Positions 31,482 to 38,216 of a DNA stretch of 51,897 bases are shown here, piece after piece. A program made the position numbers and the translations under genes. A model generated the notes under the pieces. That model did no database searches. It was not told where the DNA came from and saw nothing but the letters and a program-made list of their open reading frames with translations. The stretch lies in IMG/VR virus record IMGVR_UViG_3300020156_000459, positions 1-51,897 of that record, one strand, 5' to 3'. Each line of letters starts with the position of its first letter. Position 1 is the first letter of the stretch. The stretch comes from a virus.

Positions 31482-31921
31482 CGGAGGGGTTCCTGTGCAG
31501 GCTGCCAGCGGACGAGCACCCCGGCGAACTCCGTCACGCCGGGGTGGTTGTCGCGCCAGAAGGCGGCCATGTCGTCGAAGTCGTGGAAGCCATCCCAGCG
31601 GGCGAAGATGTCCAGCTCGGTCGCATCGGCCATTTCGATCCAAGTGGGGGCGGTGGCGCTGTACAGGATCAGGCGGGCCGCTTGTGATGGCGACGGCAGC
31701 AACAGCCGGACGCGCTGCACGGCCGTGCAGGTGGGCGAGCCGATCCGGCGGCAGTGCTTGGTCCGCATGGCCGCGTAGAGCTGGATGACCTCGCCCGGCC
31801 GGGCATGGCGCTTGCGCGGGGCGCGGATGGTTTGGCGCTTCATCCCCGGCACCAGCGGCCCCGGCTCCAGGCCGGCGACAACGGGGTCGATGAAACGCTT
31901 CTGAAACGAGTAGGCGACCAT
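31478..31921 (-). CDS. ASCH-like domain protein, 147 aa
   Basis: MVAYSFQKRFIDPVVAGLEPG, QTIRAPRKRHARPGEVIQLYAAMRTKHCRRIG and a C-terminal RWDGFHDFDDMAAFWRDNHP fit the phage-encoded ASCH-like proteins: a PUA-related beta-barrel thought to bind RNA or modified nucleobases, with the QTIR...HARPG strand-turn typical. The enzyme or ligand is not known. It lies in the early block and is coupled to the next gene by an overlap. A degenerate transposase-site motif (ATGGTTTGGCG, 31827-31837) lies inside. Confidence 0.75.
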   Translation of the reverse strand: MVAYSFQKRFIDPVVAGLEPGPLVPGMKRQTIRAPRKRHARPGEVIQLYAAMRTKHCRRIGSPTCTAVQRVRLLLPSPSQAARLILYSATAPTWIEMADATELDIFARWDGFHDFDDMAAFWRDNHPGVTEFAGVLVRWQPAQEPLR

Positions 31922-31928
31922 GGAGACC

Positions 31929-32222
31929 TCACTGCGGAGCGACCGCGCTTTCCAGCGCGTCGTTGACGGTGGCGACGATGTCGATGTTCGACTCCCCCGC
32001 GGCGCGGGCGGCGGCGATCGCCGCCTCGACCATCACCAGCGGGTTGGTCGGCGTCGGCGCCGGGGTCGGCACGGGCGGGGCGGCGTTGGTTGCCATCAGC
32101 TCGCCGCTCGCTTCGCACAGCATGGCGCGCAGCCGGCGCCGGCCGCGCTCGCCGATGGGGCGCCGCAGCTCCACCGCGGCGTGGGCCAGGCGCAACGCAA
32201 GTTCGAGGTGCGGCGTCGTCAT
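31929..32222 (-). CDS. Small early phage protein, 97 aa
   Basis: MTTPHLELALRLAHAAVELRRP and a basic GERGRRRLRAMLCEASG form an N-terminal helical half; after a Pro/Thr linker (VPTPAPTPTNP) comes a second helical half (MVEAAIAAARAAGESNIDIV). No recognised family. Overlaps the winged-helix gene stop/start by 4 bp. Confidence 0.55.
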   Translation of the reverse strand: MTTPHLELALRLAHAAVELRRPIGERGRRRLRAMLCEASGELMATNAAPPVPTPAPTPTNPLVMVEAAIAAARAAGESNIDIVATVNDALESAVAPQ

Positions 32223-32947
32223 GCGGCAGCCCTTGACAACGGCGGACGGTTCATGAGCTGCAGCGTGCGGTTCGCCATGCTCACCAGCTCGTCGGCGGTC
32301 CGGATCCGGCCGTCGACCTTGAAGAGGGCGGGTCCGGCGGAGAGCACTTCGTAATCGCGGCTCATCAGCAGCCGGCGGGCCTGGTCAACGACCGAGTGGT
32401 CGAAGCCGGGCGGCGTGATGGCCATGCCGCCTCCGCGCGAGCGTGGATGCGGCGACCAGTCGGTCGTGCATCCGGCGTTGACGATCGAGATGCGCCGCTG
32501 CGGCCCCTTCCGGGCGATCCGGATCAAGCCGTGCTCGGCCAGCACTTGCACCGCCCGACAGACGCTCGACTGGCCGAGCGCGAGGATGCCGGCCATGGCG
32601 CTGTTGGCGGGGCACCGCAGACCGGCCTGTGCCGCCGCCGTCAGCAGTTCCAGCACCCGGCCCTCTATCGGATCGAGGGTGTATGGCGCAGGCGCGGCCG
32701 AAGGTTCGGCCGCTTCCGGCTCGGCCTGGGGAATGATGGTGACGGGAGCGGCGGTAGCGACCTTGGCGGGCGGCGAATCCGCCTGGACCGGCGGCTCTTC
32801 CGGCGCGGCGGGCGCGGGCTGCACCGCCGGGCCCAGCACGCGGGCGACGCGCTGCCACGACAGGCAGAGGCGGACGCAGATCTCCTCGGGCGGCAGCGAC
32901 CGTGCCGCGAGCTGGCGGATGCGGGCGTCGATCTGGCGGTCGCTCAC
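32219..32947 (-). CDS. Winged-helix DNA-binding protein, 242 aa
   Basis: An N-terminal HTH-like part (QIDARIRQLAARSLPPEEICVRLCLSWQRVARVLG) is followed by a long Pro/Ala linker and a MarR/GntR-like winged helix at about residues 95-155: VLELLTAAAQAGLRCP, SSVCRAVQVLAEHGLIRIARKG and a RRISIV wing. The C-terminal part (DQARRLLMSRDYEVLSAGP) is unassigned. Two DNA-recognition modules suggest an early regulator or a replication-initiator-type protein. Start ATG 32947 overlaps the next upstream gene. Confidence 0.7.
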   Translation of the reverse strand: MSDRQIDARIRQLAARSLPPEEICVRLCLSWQRVARVLGPAVQPAPAAPEEPPVQADSPPAKVATAAPVTIIPQAEPEAAEPSAAPAPYTLDPIEGRVLELLTAAAQAGLRCPANSAMAGILALGQSSVCRAVQVLAEHGLIRIARKGPQRRISIVNAGCTTDWSPHPRSRGGGMAITPPGFDHSVVDQARRLLMSRDYEVLSAGPALFKVDGRIRTADELVSMANRTLQLMNRPPLSRAAA

Positions 32948-33195
32948 GATGCGTCCTCCTGGGGCTGGACGGCGCCGCGCAAGATGGCGGCGATGCTGGG
33001 AAGGCCGGGGGCGAGCGGGCGCTCAAGGCGGGGCACGGACAGGCCGCGCGCCGCATTCAGCGTCCGCACGCGGCCGGCGTCGATGAGGAAGGCGACCTCC
33101 GCCTCCTGGTGGCCGGGCAGGCCGGCCACCAGGATGACGAGAATGCCGGAACCGCCGATCGGCTCGACGGTGAGGGTCGGCGCGGCGGCGGTCAT
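32944..33195 (-). CDS. Small early phage protein, 83 aa
   Basis: Beta-rich N-terminus (APTLTVEPIGGSGILVILVAGLPGHQEAEVAFLID) followed by a helical, basic C-terminal half. No recognised family. Coupled on both sides by short overlaps in the early operon. Confidence 0.55.
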   Translation of the reverse strand: MTAAAPTLTVEPIGGSGILVILVAGLPGHQEAEVAFLIDAGRVRTLNAARGLSVPRLERPLAPGLPSIAAILRGAVQPQEDAS

Positions 33196-33533
33196 GCGTT
33201 GCCCACCGTGCGGCGGGTGACCATGCTCGTCCGGCCACCGGCCATGCCCTTGGGCAGCGGCGTGCCGTTCTCGACCGCGAGGCGCGTCGACGCCACCAGT
33301 TGCTGGGCCTTCGCCAGCATCGCCTCGATGTTGTCGAACGCCATGGAGCGGTTGGCCGCCGCCGTGGTGGCCGCGCCCACAAAGGCCGCCAGGATGGCGC
33401 CCAGGGCGTCGGCGCTGCCGACCTTCGTCTCGGCCTCGCCCAGGGCGTTCACGAAGAAGGTGATGGCCGGACCGAGGTCCAGCTCGCGCGACATTTCGGC
33501 GTAGCGCTTGAGTATTCCGAAGTCTTCGGCCAT
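33192..33533 (-). CDS. Small early phage protein, 113 aa
   Basis: MAEDFGILKRYAEMSRELD then ALGEAETKVGSADALGAILAAFVGAATTAAA and FDNIEAMLAKAQQLVAS: helical, with a short Ala-rich hydrophobic stretch that is too weak to call a membrane helix. The C-terminus is basic. No family recognised. Its stop and start overlap neighbours (the start touches the ACP-like gene stop). Confidence 0.55.
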   Translation of the reverse strand: MAEDFGILKRYAEMSRELDLGPAITFFVNALGEAETKVGSADALGAILAAFVGAATTAAANRSMAFDNIEAMLAKAQQLVASTRLAVENGTPLPKGMAGGRTSMVTRRTVGNA

Positions 33534-33811
33534 CACGCGATCTCCATCTGCTGGCGGGGGACGAGGGCGAGGATGGCGGCGGCGAGGTCCGCGACCGTCA
33601 CGTCGGCGTATTGGGCACTGCCGTTGGTGAGCAGCAGGGCGGCGCGAACGCCGAAGGCGTCCTCGATGTCGGTGAGCAGCTGCGCGAACTCGATCGCCTT
33701 GCCGCCCAGGTCGCCGCGCAGGGTGGCGGTGGAGACGACGCGCGCCTCCTCGACCTGGAAGGCGTCGGCGATCAGCGGGCGCAGGCCGTGCAGGATCTCG
33801 CCCAGGGTCAT
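33533..33811 (-). CDS. Acyl-carrier-protein-like protein lacking the pantetheine serine, 92 aa
   Basis: The sequence runs parallel to acyl carrier protein: LRPLIADAFQVEEARV for helix 1 and loop, ATLRGDLGGKAIEFAQLLTD for the DLGADSL region and helix 2, IEDAFGV, then YADVTVADLAAAI for helix 4. At the modification site DLG-x-D-S-L reads DLGGKAI, so Ser is replaced by Ala39 and Asp by Lys38. If it has the ACP fold, it cannot carry phosphopantetheine there, so a structural or regulatory role (protein-protein contact with host fatty-acid, SpoT- or MukB-type partners) is more likely. The next gene upstream looks like a second such protein. Fold call is inference from pattern. Confidence 0.6.
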   Translation of the reverse strand: MTLGEILHGLRPLIADAFQVEEARVVSTATLRGDLGGKAIEFAQLLTDIEDAFGVRAALLLTNGSAQYADVTVADLAAAILALVPRQQMEIA

Positions 33812-34293
33812 GCGGCGGACCTTTCCTGGCTGGGGGTGGCGTGGTGCCGGGCAAGCCATTCGGCGTGCAGGGCGGCGTTGGTGGCTGGCTCGCCCTTCCA
33901 GTGGAGCCAGACGCCGGGCCGCCAGAGGCCGGGGTGGTCGATGTCCAGCCGGCCGGCGCCGTCCAGCGCGTAGTCGGCGTCGATCGGCACGTCGGCCGCG
34001 TCCGTCTCCACGTAGGGCCAGCCGAGCCGGGCGGCGGGAACCGGGGTTCCCGGCGGGATCCGCCGGGCGACCCGTTCGGCCAGCGAGAACGCGCTGTCAT
34101 CCCGGAAGACGATCAGGTCGACGTCCCACACGGCGTGCAGCGCGTCCTCCAGCGCGTCGAGGTCCGCCTTCTCCAACTCCAGGGCATGCAAGGTGGCGGT
34201 GACCGGGATGGACCGGCCGCCGAACTGGCGGTGCAGGCGCTGGGCGACGGCGCGGCGGATATGCGCTTCGATGATGGGCAAGAGGTCAGCCAT
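33808..34293 (-). CDS. Second ACP-like protein with C-terminal extension, 161 aa
   Basis: Residues about 8-80 (IEAHIRRAVAQRLH, ATLHALELEKADLDALEDALHAVWDVDL, AFSLAERVARRI) follow the ACP helix pattern, again without a serine at the modification point (LELEKAD). The C-terminal half is different: Pro- and Trp-rich (GWPYVETDAADVPIDADYALDG, GLWRPGVWLHWKGEPA). It overlaps the downstream ACP-like gene by 4 bp and the upstream HDD-motif gene by 8 bp, so the three are co-translated. Function unknown. Confidence 0.55.
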   Translation of the reverse strand: MADLLPIIEAHIRRAVAQRLHRQFGGRSIPVTATLHALELEKADLDALEDALHAVWDVDLIVFRDDSAFSLAERVARRIPPGTPVPAARLGWPYVETDAADVPIDADYALDGAGRLDIDHPGLWRPGVWLHWKGEPATNAALHAEWLARHHATPSQERSAA

Positions 34294-34633
34294 GGGCCGC
34301 CTCCTCGGGATGGGCGGTGGGCGCATGCCGCCGGTCCCACGCCTGTGCGGCGGCGACGGCGAGCGCGGCGATGTTGATCAGGCGGTGGCGGAAATCGGGC
34401 TGGGCGTTGGCGGTGCAGTCGACGAGCCGATCGACCTGGGCGTAGAGGAAGCTGTACCAGTCCGCCGGGATGTGGGCGTCGTCGTGGGAGGTGCCCCCCC
34501 ACTGGAGGTCCTGGCGCCAGCGTTCGCTGCCGACCTCCGACAGGACGTCGGCCAGCGCGTCGCCGTGCGGCCCGTCGTAGGCGTCCGGGTAGTGGACCAG
34601 CTCGGCGATCACCGGGAGAGCGGAGACGTCCAT
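34286..34633 (-). CDS. Phage protein with QWGG..HDD motif, 115 aa
   Basis: The core ERWRQDLQWGGTSHDDAHI followed by DWYSFLYAQVDRL and FRHRLINIAALAVAAAQAWDR is a common phage pattern; the helical layout with acidic and His residues recalls MazG-like nucleotide pyrophosphohydrolases, but the match is not good enough to claim that activity. It starts at ATG 34633, three bases from the GapR-like stop. Early-operon member. Confidence 0.6.
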   Translation of the reverse strand: MDVSALPVIAELVHYPDAYDGPHGDALADVLSEVGSERWRQDLQWGGTSHDDAHIPADWYSFLYAQVDRLVDCTANAQPDFRHRLINIAALAVAAAQAWDRRHAPTAHPEEAAHG

Positions 34634-34636
34634 CGC

Positions 34637-34900
34637 TCAGCCCTCCATCCCGAGGGCGACCTTGTACAGGTCGAGCAGCGACTCCTGCTCCTGCCGGTCG
34701 CTCTGGTCCATCTTCCGCAGCTTGATGATCTGCCGGATGATCTTGACGTCGAAGCCCTGGCCCTTGGCCTCGGCCATGATGTCCCGGATGTCGTCGGCGA
34801 GGCCCTTCTTCTCCTCCTCCAGGCGCTCCACGCGCTCGATGATGCTGCGGAGCTGGGCGCCGGCGATGCCCTGGACGTCGTTGACGGTGGTGTCAGCCAT
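34637..34900 (-). CDS. gapR: GapR-like nucleoid protein (DUF2312), 87 aa
   Basis: VNDVQGIAGAQLRSIIERVERLEEE, then ADDIRDIMAEAKGQGFD and KIIRQIIKLRKMDQSDRQEQE and LLDLYKVALGM are the DUF2312/GapR pattern over nearly the full length. Chromosomal GapR of alphaproteobacteria binds overtwisted, AT-rich DNA ahead of moving polymerases and helps topoisomerases. A phage copy in the early operon could manage supercoiling during replicative transposition or transcription, together with GemA. Family call is firm; phage role is inferred. Confidence 0.88.
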   Translation of the reverse strand: MADTTVNDVQGIAGAQLRSIIERVERLEEEKKGLADDIRDIMAEAKGQGFDVKIIRQIIKLRKMDQSDRQEQESLLDLYKVALGMEG

Positions 34901-34908
34901 CTCGTACC

Positions 34909-35529
34909 TCACAGCTTCGCGAGGTCGAGGGAGATGGCCCGTTCCTGGCCCTCCGGGGTGTCGCGCTCGTAGAAGCGGACGTAGCTCTTGGAGCCGGTGG
35001 AGACGATGCCGTCGGCGATGGCCTTCATGGCCCGGTGCCAGCGTTCGTCGTCGATGGCGATGCGGCGCAACGCCAGGACGGCGCCGGTGCTGACGTTGCC
35101 CTCCTTGTCCGTCTTGAAGGCGCTTTGAACGAGAAGCTTCAGCTCCGGGCGGGCCTCGGCCGACCAGTCGGCGACGCACTCGCCCACCAGCTTCTCGGCG
35201 ACCTGGAGGCGCTCGTCGAAGGCCAGACGGTCGGCGACTTGCACCCGGACTTCGCGGAGGCCGTCGAAGCTGCGCAGGGTCAGGTTGCCCTTCTTGCCGC
35301 CCATGGCGGTGTCGTACTCGGCCGCCGACAGCTCCACGAAGGCGGCGATCTCCGCCATGGTATCGGCCTTGAACGTCGCCATGGTCTCGCGCAGGCCCTT
35401 GGCGCGCTGGATGGCGCGGTTGACCAGGTCGGTGCGCAGCTTGTCGATGGGTTTGACCAAGCTGGAGGGCCAGCGGGCGCCCTTGGCGTCCGTCCAATCC
35501 TGCTCGGCCGTTTGGGTGTCGGTTTCCAT
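34909..35529 (-). CDS. DUF3164 protein (Mu-like early gene), 206 aa
   Basis: WTDAKGARWPSSLVKPIDKLRTDLV, FKADTMAEIAAFVELSAAEYDTAMGGKKGNLTL and RRIAIDDERWHRAMKAIADGI followed by SKSYVRFYER are the DUF3164 landmarks. The family is nearly always in the early region of Mu-like phages; function unknown. Start ATG 35529; the gap to the upstream gene is 26 bp. Length is normal. Confidence 0.85.
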   Translation of the reverse strand: METDTQTAEQDWTDAKGARWPSSLVKPIDKLRTDLVNRAIQRAKGLRETMATFKADTMAEIAAFVELSAAEYDTAMGGKKGNLTLRSFDGLREVRVQVADRLAFDERLQVAEKLVGECVADWSAEARPELKLLVQSAFKTDKEGNVSTGAVLALRRIAIDDERWHRAMKAIADGIVSTGSKSYVRFYERDTPEGQERAISLDLAKL

Positions 35530-35555
35530 GGGGTGCTTACCTCCTGGGGGATGGA

Positions 35556-35903
35556 TTACGGGGCGCGTCTGGACGCCAGCGACAGGACGGCGCCGGCGAG
35601 CATGGACAGTTGCAGGGTGACCGGGATGCGCGGCTGCGCGCCGCCGACGATCTGGCCGGCGAGGCTGATGGCGTCGGACAGCGACACCGGCGGCGTGACG
35701 ATGCACAGGCCAAGCGCGGTGTCGGGCAGCACCTTCAGCCGGTGGCGATGGCCGGTGTCGTCGATCAGGGTCAGGACGATGCCGTCGCTGGCGTTGACCA
35801 GCGTCTGCACCTCGCCGCGCAGGCTCAGGCCGTCGCCCAGCGGCACCTCGACGCGCGAGCCGGGGCGGATCTCCGGGCGGACGGCTGCGGCGGGAACGCT
35901 CAT
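35556..35903 (-). CDS. Small early phage protein, 115 aa
   Basis: Beta-rich N-terminal half (EIRPGSRVEVPLGDGLSLRGEV, GIVLTLIDDTGHRHRLKV) resembles a small barrel; the C-terminal part has a mildly hydrophobic helix (VTLQLSMLAGAVLSLAS). No family recognised. Start overlaps the upstream gene by 4 bp. Confidence 0.55.
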   Translation of the reverse strand: MSVPAAAVRPEIRPGSRVEVPLGDGLSLRGEVQTLVNASDGIVLTLIDDTGHRHRLKVLPDTALGLCIVTPPVSLSDAISLAGQIVGGAQPRIPVTLQLSMLAGAVLSLASRRAP

Positions 35904-36412
35904 GCCGCGTCTCCCCCGTCGCCGTCCTGGCGCGGCCACCAGCCCAGCCGATCGAGCAGGCGGGAGACGCGCCCCTTGGCGTCCTGCCGGCGCATCTCCT
36001 TCCGACGCGCGTGGTAGGCGGCGAAGTCGGACACGCCGGGCGGCAGTGCCCGCGGCACCTGGGGCACCTGGGGCTCCGCCGGGAAGCGGATGGCCATGGC
36101 GGCCTGCATGTGCTCCACCTGCGCCACCTCGCCGGCGATGCGGACCAGATCCTCGGCCAGGATCATCAGCTCGCTCACGTACAGGGGGCGGTAGGGGTCG
36201 GCGTCGGCGCGGCTGCGCAGCATGCGGGCCTTGGCTTCGATCCGGACGGCATAGGTCAGGTCGGCGGCTTCGGCCTGGGCGGCGACGGTGTCCAGCCGGT
36301 CGGCCAGGGTGCGCGTCTGGTCGGGCGCCTGCTGCGCGGGGCGGACGGTCAGGCCGTTGATCAGCTGCGCCACCACCGTGATGGCGTCGGCGATGGGGGT
36401 TGCGATGTTCAC
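35900..36412 (-). CDS. Early phage protein, 170 aa
   Basis: GTG start at 36412 overlaps the upstream stop (GTGA). Helical N-terminal two thirds (IADAITVVAQLINGLTV, RTLADRLDTVAAQAEAADLTYAVRIEAKARML, ELMILAEDLVRIAGEVAQVEHM), then a Pro-rich linker and a basic C-terminus (YHARRKEMRRQDAKGRVSRLL). No family recognised. Confidence 0.6.
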   Translation of the reverse strand: MNIATPIADAITVVAQLINGLTVRPAQQAPDQTRTLADRLDTVAAQAEAADLTYAVRIEAKARMLRSRADADPYRPLYVSELMILAEDLVRIAGEVAQVEHMQAAMAIRFPAEPQVPQVPRALPPGVSDFAAYHARRKEMRRQDAKGRVSRLLDRLGWWPRQDGDGGDAA

Positions 36413-36780
36413 GGGGCACCTCGTTCGGCGGGAGGGGCGGTGCGGTGGGGACAGGACGGGCAGGACGAGCGCAGCAGGCGGGCCAGCGGCGCGTGGGGGC
36501 GGAACGGTTGATCCTGTTCGGCGCGGCAGCGGTTGGCGTCGATCTCGCCCAGCACCGGGCAGGACAGCGGCGCGCCGAGGGTCTGGATGACGGCGGCCTC
36601 GATCTTGGCGGTGCCGGCGGCGTAGCTGGCCGACAGCACCGCCGACACGGCGGGCTTGCCGTAGCCGATCCGGGCGGCGGCCTGGGCCAGCGACGTGGCG
36701 TCGGCCTCGGCGGCGAGGCGCAGGACCCAGGGCGGCGGATCGCCCCAGGCGGCGGCGGCCTTGGCGACGAAGGGCGTCAT
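36409..36780 (-). CDS. HTH transcriptional regulator with C-terminal Cys motif, 123 aa
   Basis: The HTH is SLAQAAARIGYGKPAVSAVLS (residues about 30-50), followed by YAAGTAKIEAAV. The second half has CPVLGEIDANRC, QPFRP and SSCPSCPH, cysteines in zinc-ribbon-like spacing. This combination is a known small regulator type in Mu-like early regions. It probably tunes early transcription. Overlaps neighbours by 4 bp. Confidence 0.75.
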   Translation of the reverse strand: MTPFVAKAAAAWGDPPPWVLRLAAEADATSLAQAAARIGYGKPAVSAVLSASYAAGTAKIEAAVIQTLGAPLSCPVLGEIDANRCRAEQDQPFRPHAPLARLLRSSCPSCPHRTAPPAERGAP

Positions 36781-37373
36781 GCGGCCTCCATCGCGGCGGC
36801 AACCGCGTCGCTCGGGCGCCAGACCACGTCCCACAGGTTGGGGTCGTACAGGGCCCCGTCGCGCAGCGGCATCGGCGGTTCCGGCCCGGTGTTCTTGCCC
36901 CGCGCGATGCGGTAGCGGTAGAGGCGGGCGCCGGGGTCGGCCGCTTCCAGATAGCCGGCGCGCGCCAGGGCGGCGATGTAGGTCTTGGTCGTGTTGATGT
37001 TGACTCGCGCCAGGCCGGCCAGCTCCTCCGACGTGAAGCCTCCGCGCAACGGGCGCATGGCCGACCACAGCCGTTCGGTGGTCGTCGGGTGTGGATCGAG
37101 CTTGCCGCCACGGAAGCGAGGGGCGCGGCGGCCGAGATCACGCGCCAGCGTGTACACCGACGGCAGCAGTTTTCCCCGATGGCGTGGCCGCTCGGATGTG
37201 ATGATGCCGTTGCCCATCAACAGCTTGAGGAACGCCTTGACCTGCCGCTCCGGCACGGCGGCGCCGGCGCGCAGCTCGTCGAAGCCGAAGGTGCGCAGCC
37301 GCCGCGCCTCGCGCCACAGCAGGGCGTGATCGACGAAGCGCATCCGCCGTTGACGCTCGTCGGGGCGGATCAT
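36777..37373 (-). CDS. Winged-helix early protein, 198 aa
   Basis: Two winged-helix-like parts can be seen: TFGFDELRAGAAVPERQVKAFLKLLMGNGIITSE with a following basic wing, and GFTSEELAGLARVNINTTKTYIAALARAGYLE near residues 112-142. The C-terminus WDVVWRPSDAVAAAMEAA is also typical of a small family found next to MuB-like genes. Probably a DNA-binding early regulator. ATG 37373 overlaps the B stop. Confidence 0.7.
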   Translation of the reverse strand: MIRPDERQRRMRFVDHALLWREARRLRTFGFDELRAGAAVPERQVKAFLKLLMGNGIITSERPRHRGKLLPSVYTLARDLGRRAPRFRGGKLDPHPTTTERLWSAMRPLRGGFTSEELAGLARVNINTTKTYIAALARAGYLEAADPGARLYRYRIARGKNTGPEPPMPLRDGALYDPNLWDVVWRPSDAVAAAMEAA

Positions 37374-38137
37374 GCGAAGCGCCTCACCGCAGGAGCCGCG
37401 CCGGTGTTGATCCGCTGGCCGGCGTAGTCGGCCAGCGACACGCTGCGCAGCCCCTCGCCCTTGGCGAAGGTGGCGACGTTGACCAGGTTCATCGATACGC
37501 GGCGCGTCGACCCGTAGGTCTGGCCGATGAGATGTTCCAGCAGATCGTCGGCGACGGTGATGTCCGGGCAGTACAGCTTGGCCAGCTCGCGCGCGTCGTC
37601 GCCGTCGCAGGGCTGGGCGGCGACGAAGTCGAACACGCGGCTGTGGAAGCGCTCGTACCGCTGGAGCTTCTGCGGCAGCCCCTCCTCGCCGATCAGGATG
37701 ATGGAGGCGGTGCCGGGCGCGGCCATGTCGTGGAAGGCGCGGACCTTGTCGATCATCTCCTTCTTGGCCAGGAAGTCGCCCTCGTCGATGACCAGGGGGC
37801 GGCGCGAGGTCTCCAGTTCCTCGGCGATCTTCTCCGCCATCTCGTTGTTCGTGGCGTGCGTGGGGAGCGCCAGACCCATGGCGTCGACGATGGCGCGCAG
37901 CATGGCGCGCGGGGTCCAGTAGTCGTTGGCCTCGACGTAGTAGGCCATGTGCTCGCTGGCGGCGATCCAGGCGGCGGCGCGGCTCTTGCCGTCGCCGCTG
38001 CGGCCATGGAAGACACCGAAGCCGGAGACGTCGGAGGAGCGCGTCTTGAGCCCGATGACCAGCTCTTCCAGCAGGGTCAGGTTGCGCAGCGGGGCCCAAC
38101 GGCTGGCGGTCTTGCGGGGGGCGGCCGATTTCTGCAT
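37370..38137 (-). CDS. B: Transposition ATPase B (MuB-like AAA+), 255 aa
   Basis: Walker A is GRSGDGKS (residues 45-52) and Walker B PLVIDEGDF (114-122), with ASIILIGEEGLP as sensor-1-type segment and YGSTRRVSMNLVNVA near the C-terminus. Mu B binds ATP and DNA, captures target DNA, delivers it to transposase A and underlies target immunity. I chose the ATG at 38137 (MQKSAAP) with an AAGGA site; a longer frame to 38197 has no good site. It is shorter than Mu B (312 aa), lacking most of the N-terminal appendage. Confidence 0.92.
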   Translation of the reverse strand: MQKSAAPRKTASRWAPLRNLTLLEELVIGLKTRSSDVSGFGVFHGRSGDGKSRAAAWIAASEHMAYYVEANDYWTPRAMLRAIVDAMGLALPTHATNNEMAEKIAEELETSRRPLVIDEGDFLAKKEMIDKVRAFHDMAAPGTASIILIGEEGLPQKLQRYERFHSRVFDFVAAQPCDGDDARELAKLYCPDITVADDLLEHLIGQTYGSTRRVSMNLVNVATFAKGEGLRSVSLADYAGQRINTGAAPAVRRFA

Positions 38138-38216
38138 GGTGGGGGTCCTTCGATCAGTGCTGTTTTCCGTGCGGTCCGCGGCGTCCCATCTGGCCATGGG
38201 CGCCGCTGGCCGGATC

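Noticed and set aside
31827-31837. Fourth internal transposase-site copy
   Set aside because: It reads ATGGTTTGGCG, with a mismatch at a core base and poor match after it; kept only as a weak relative, not as a feature.
34036-34052. GGGAACC-GG-GGTTCCC palindrome inside the second ACP-like gene
   Set aside because: The core GGAAC to GTTCC spacing is four bases instead of two, it is inside a coding region and far from an operon start, so it was not counted as a late operator.
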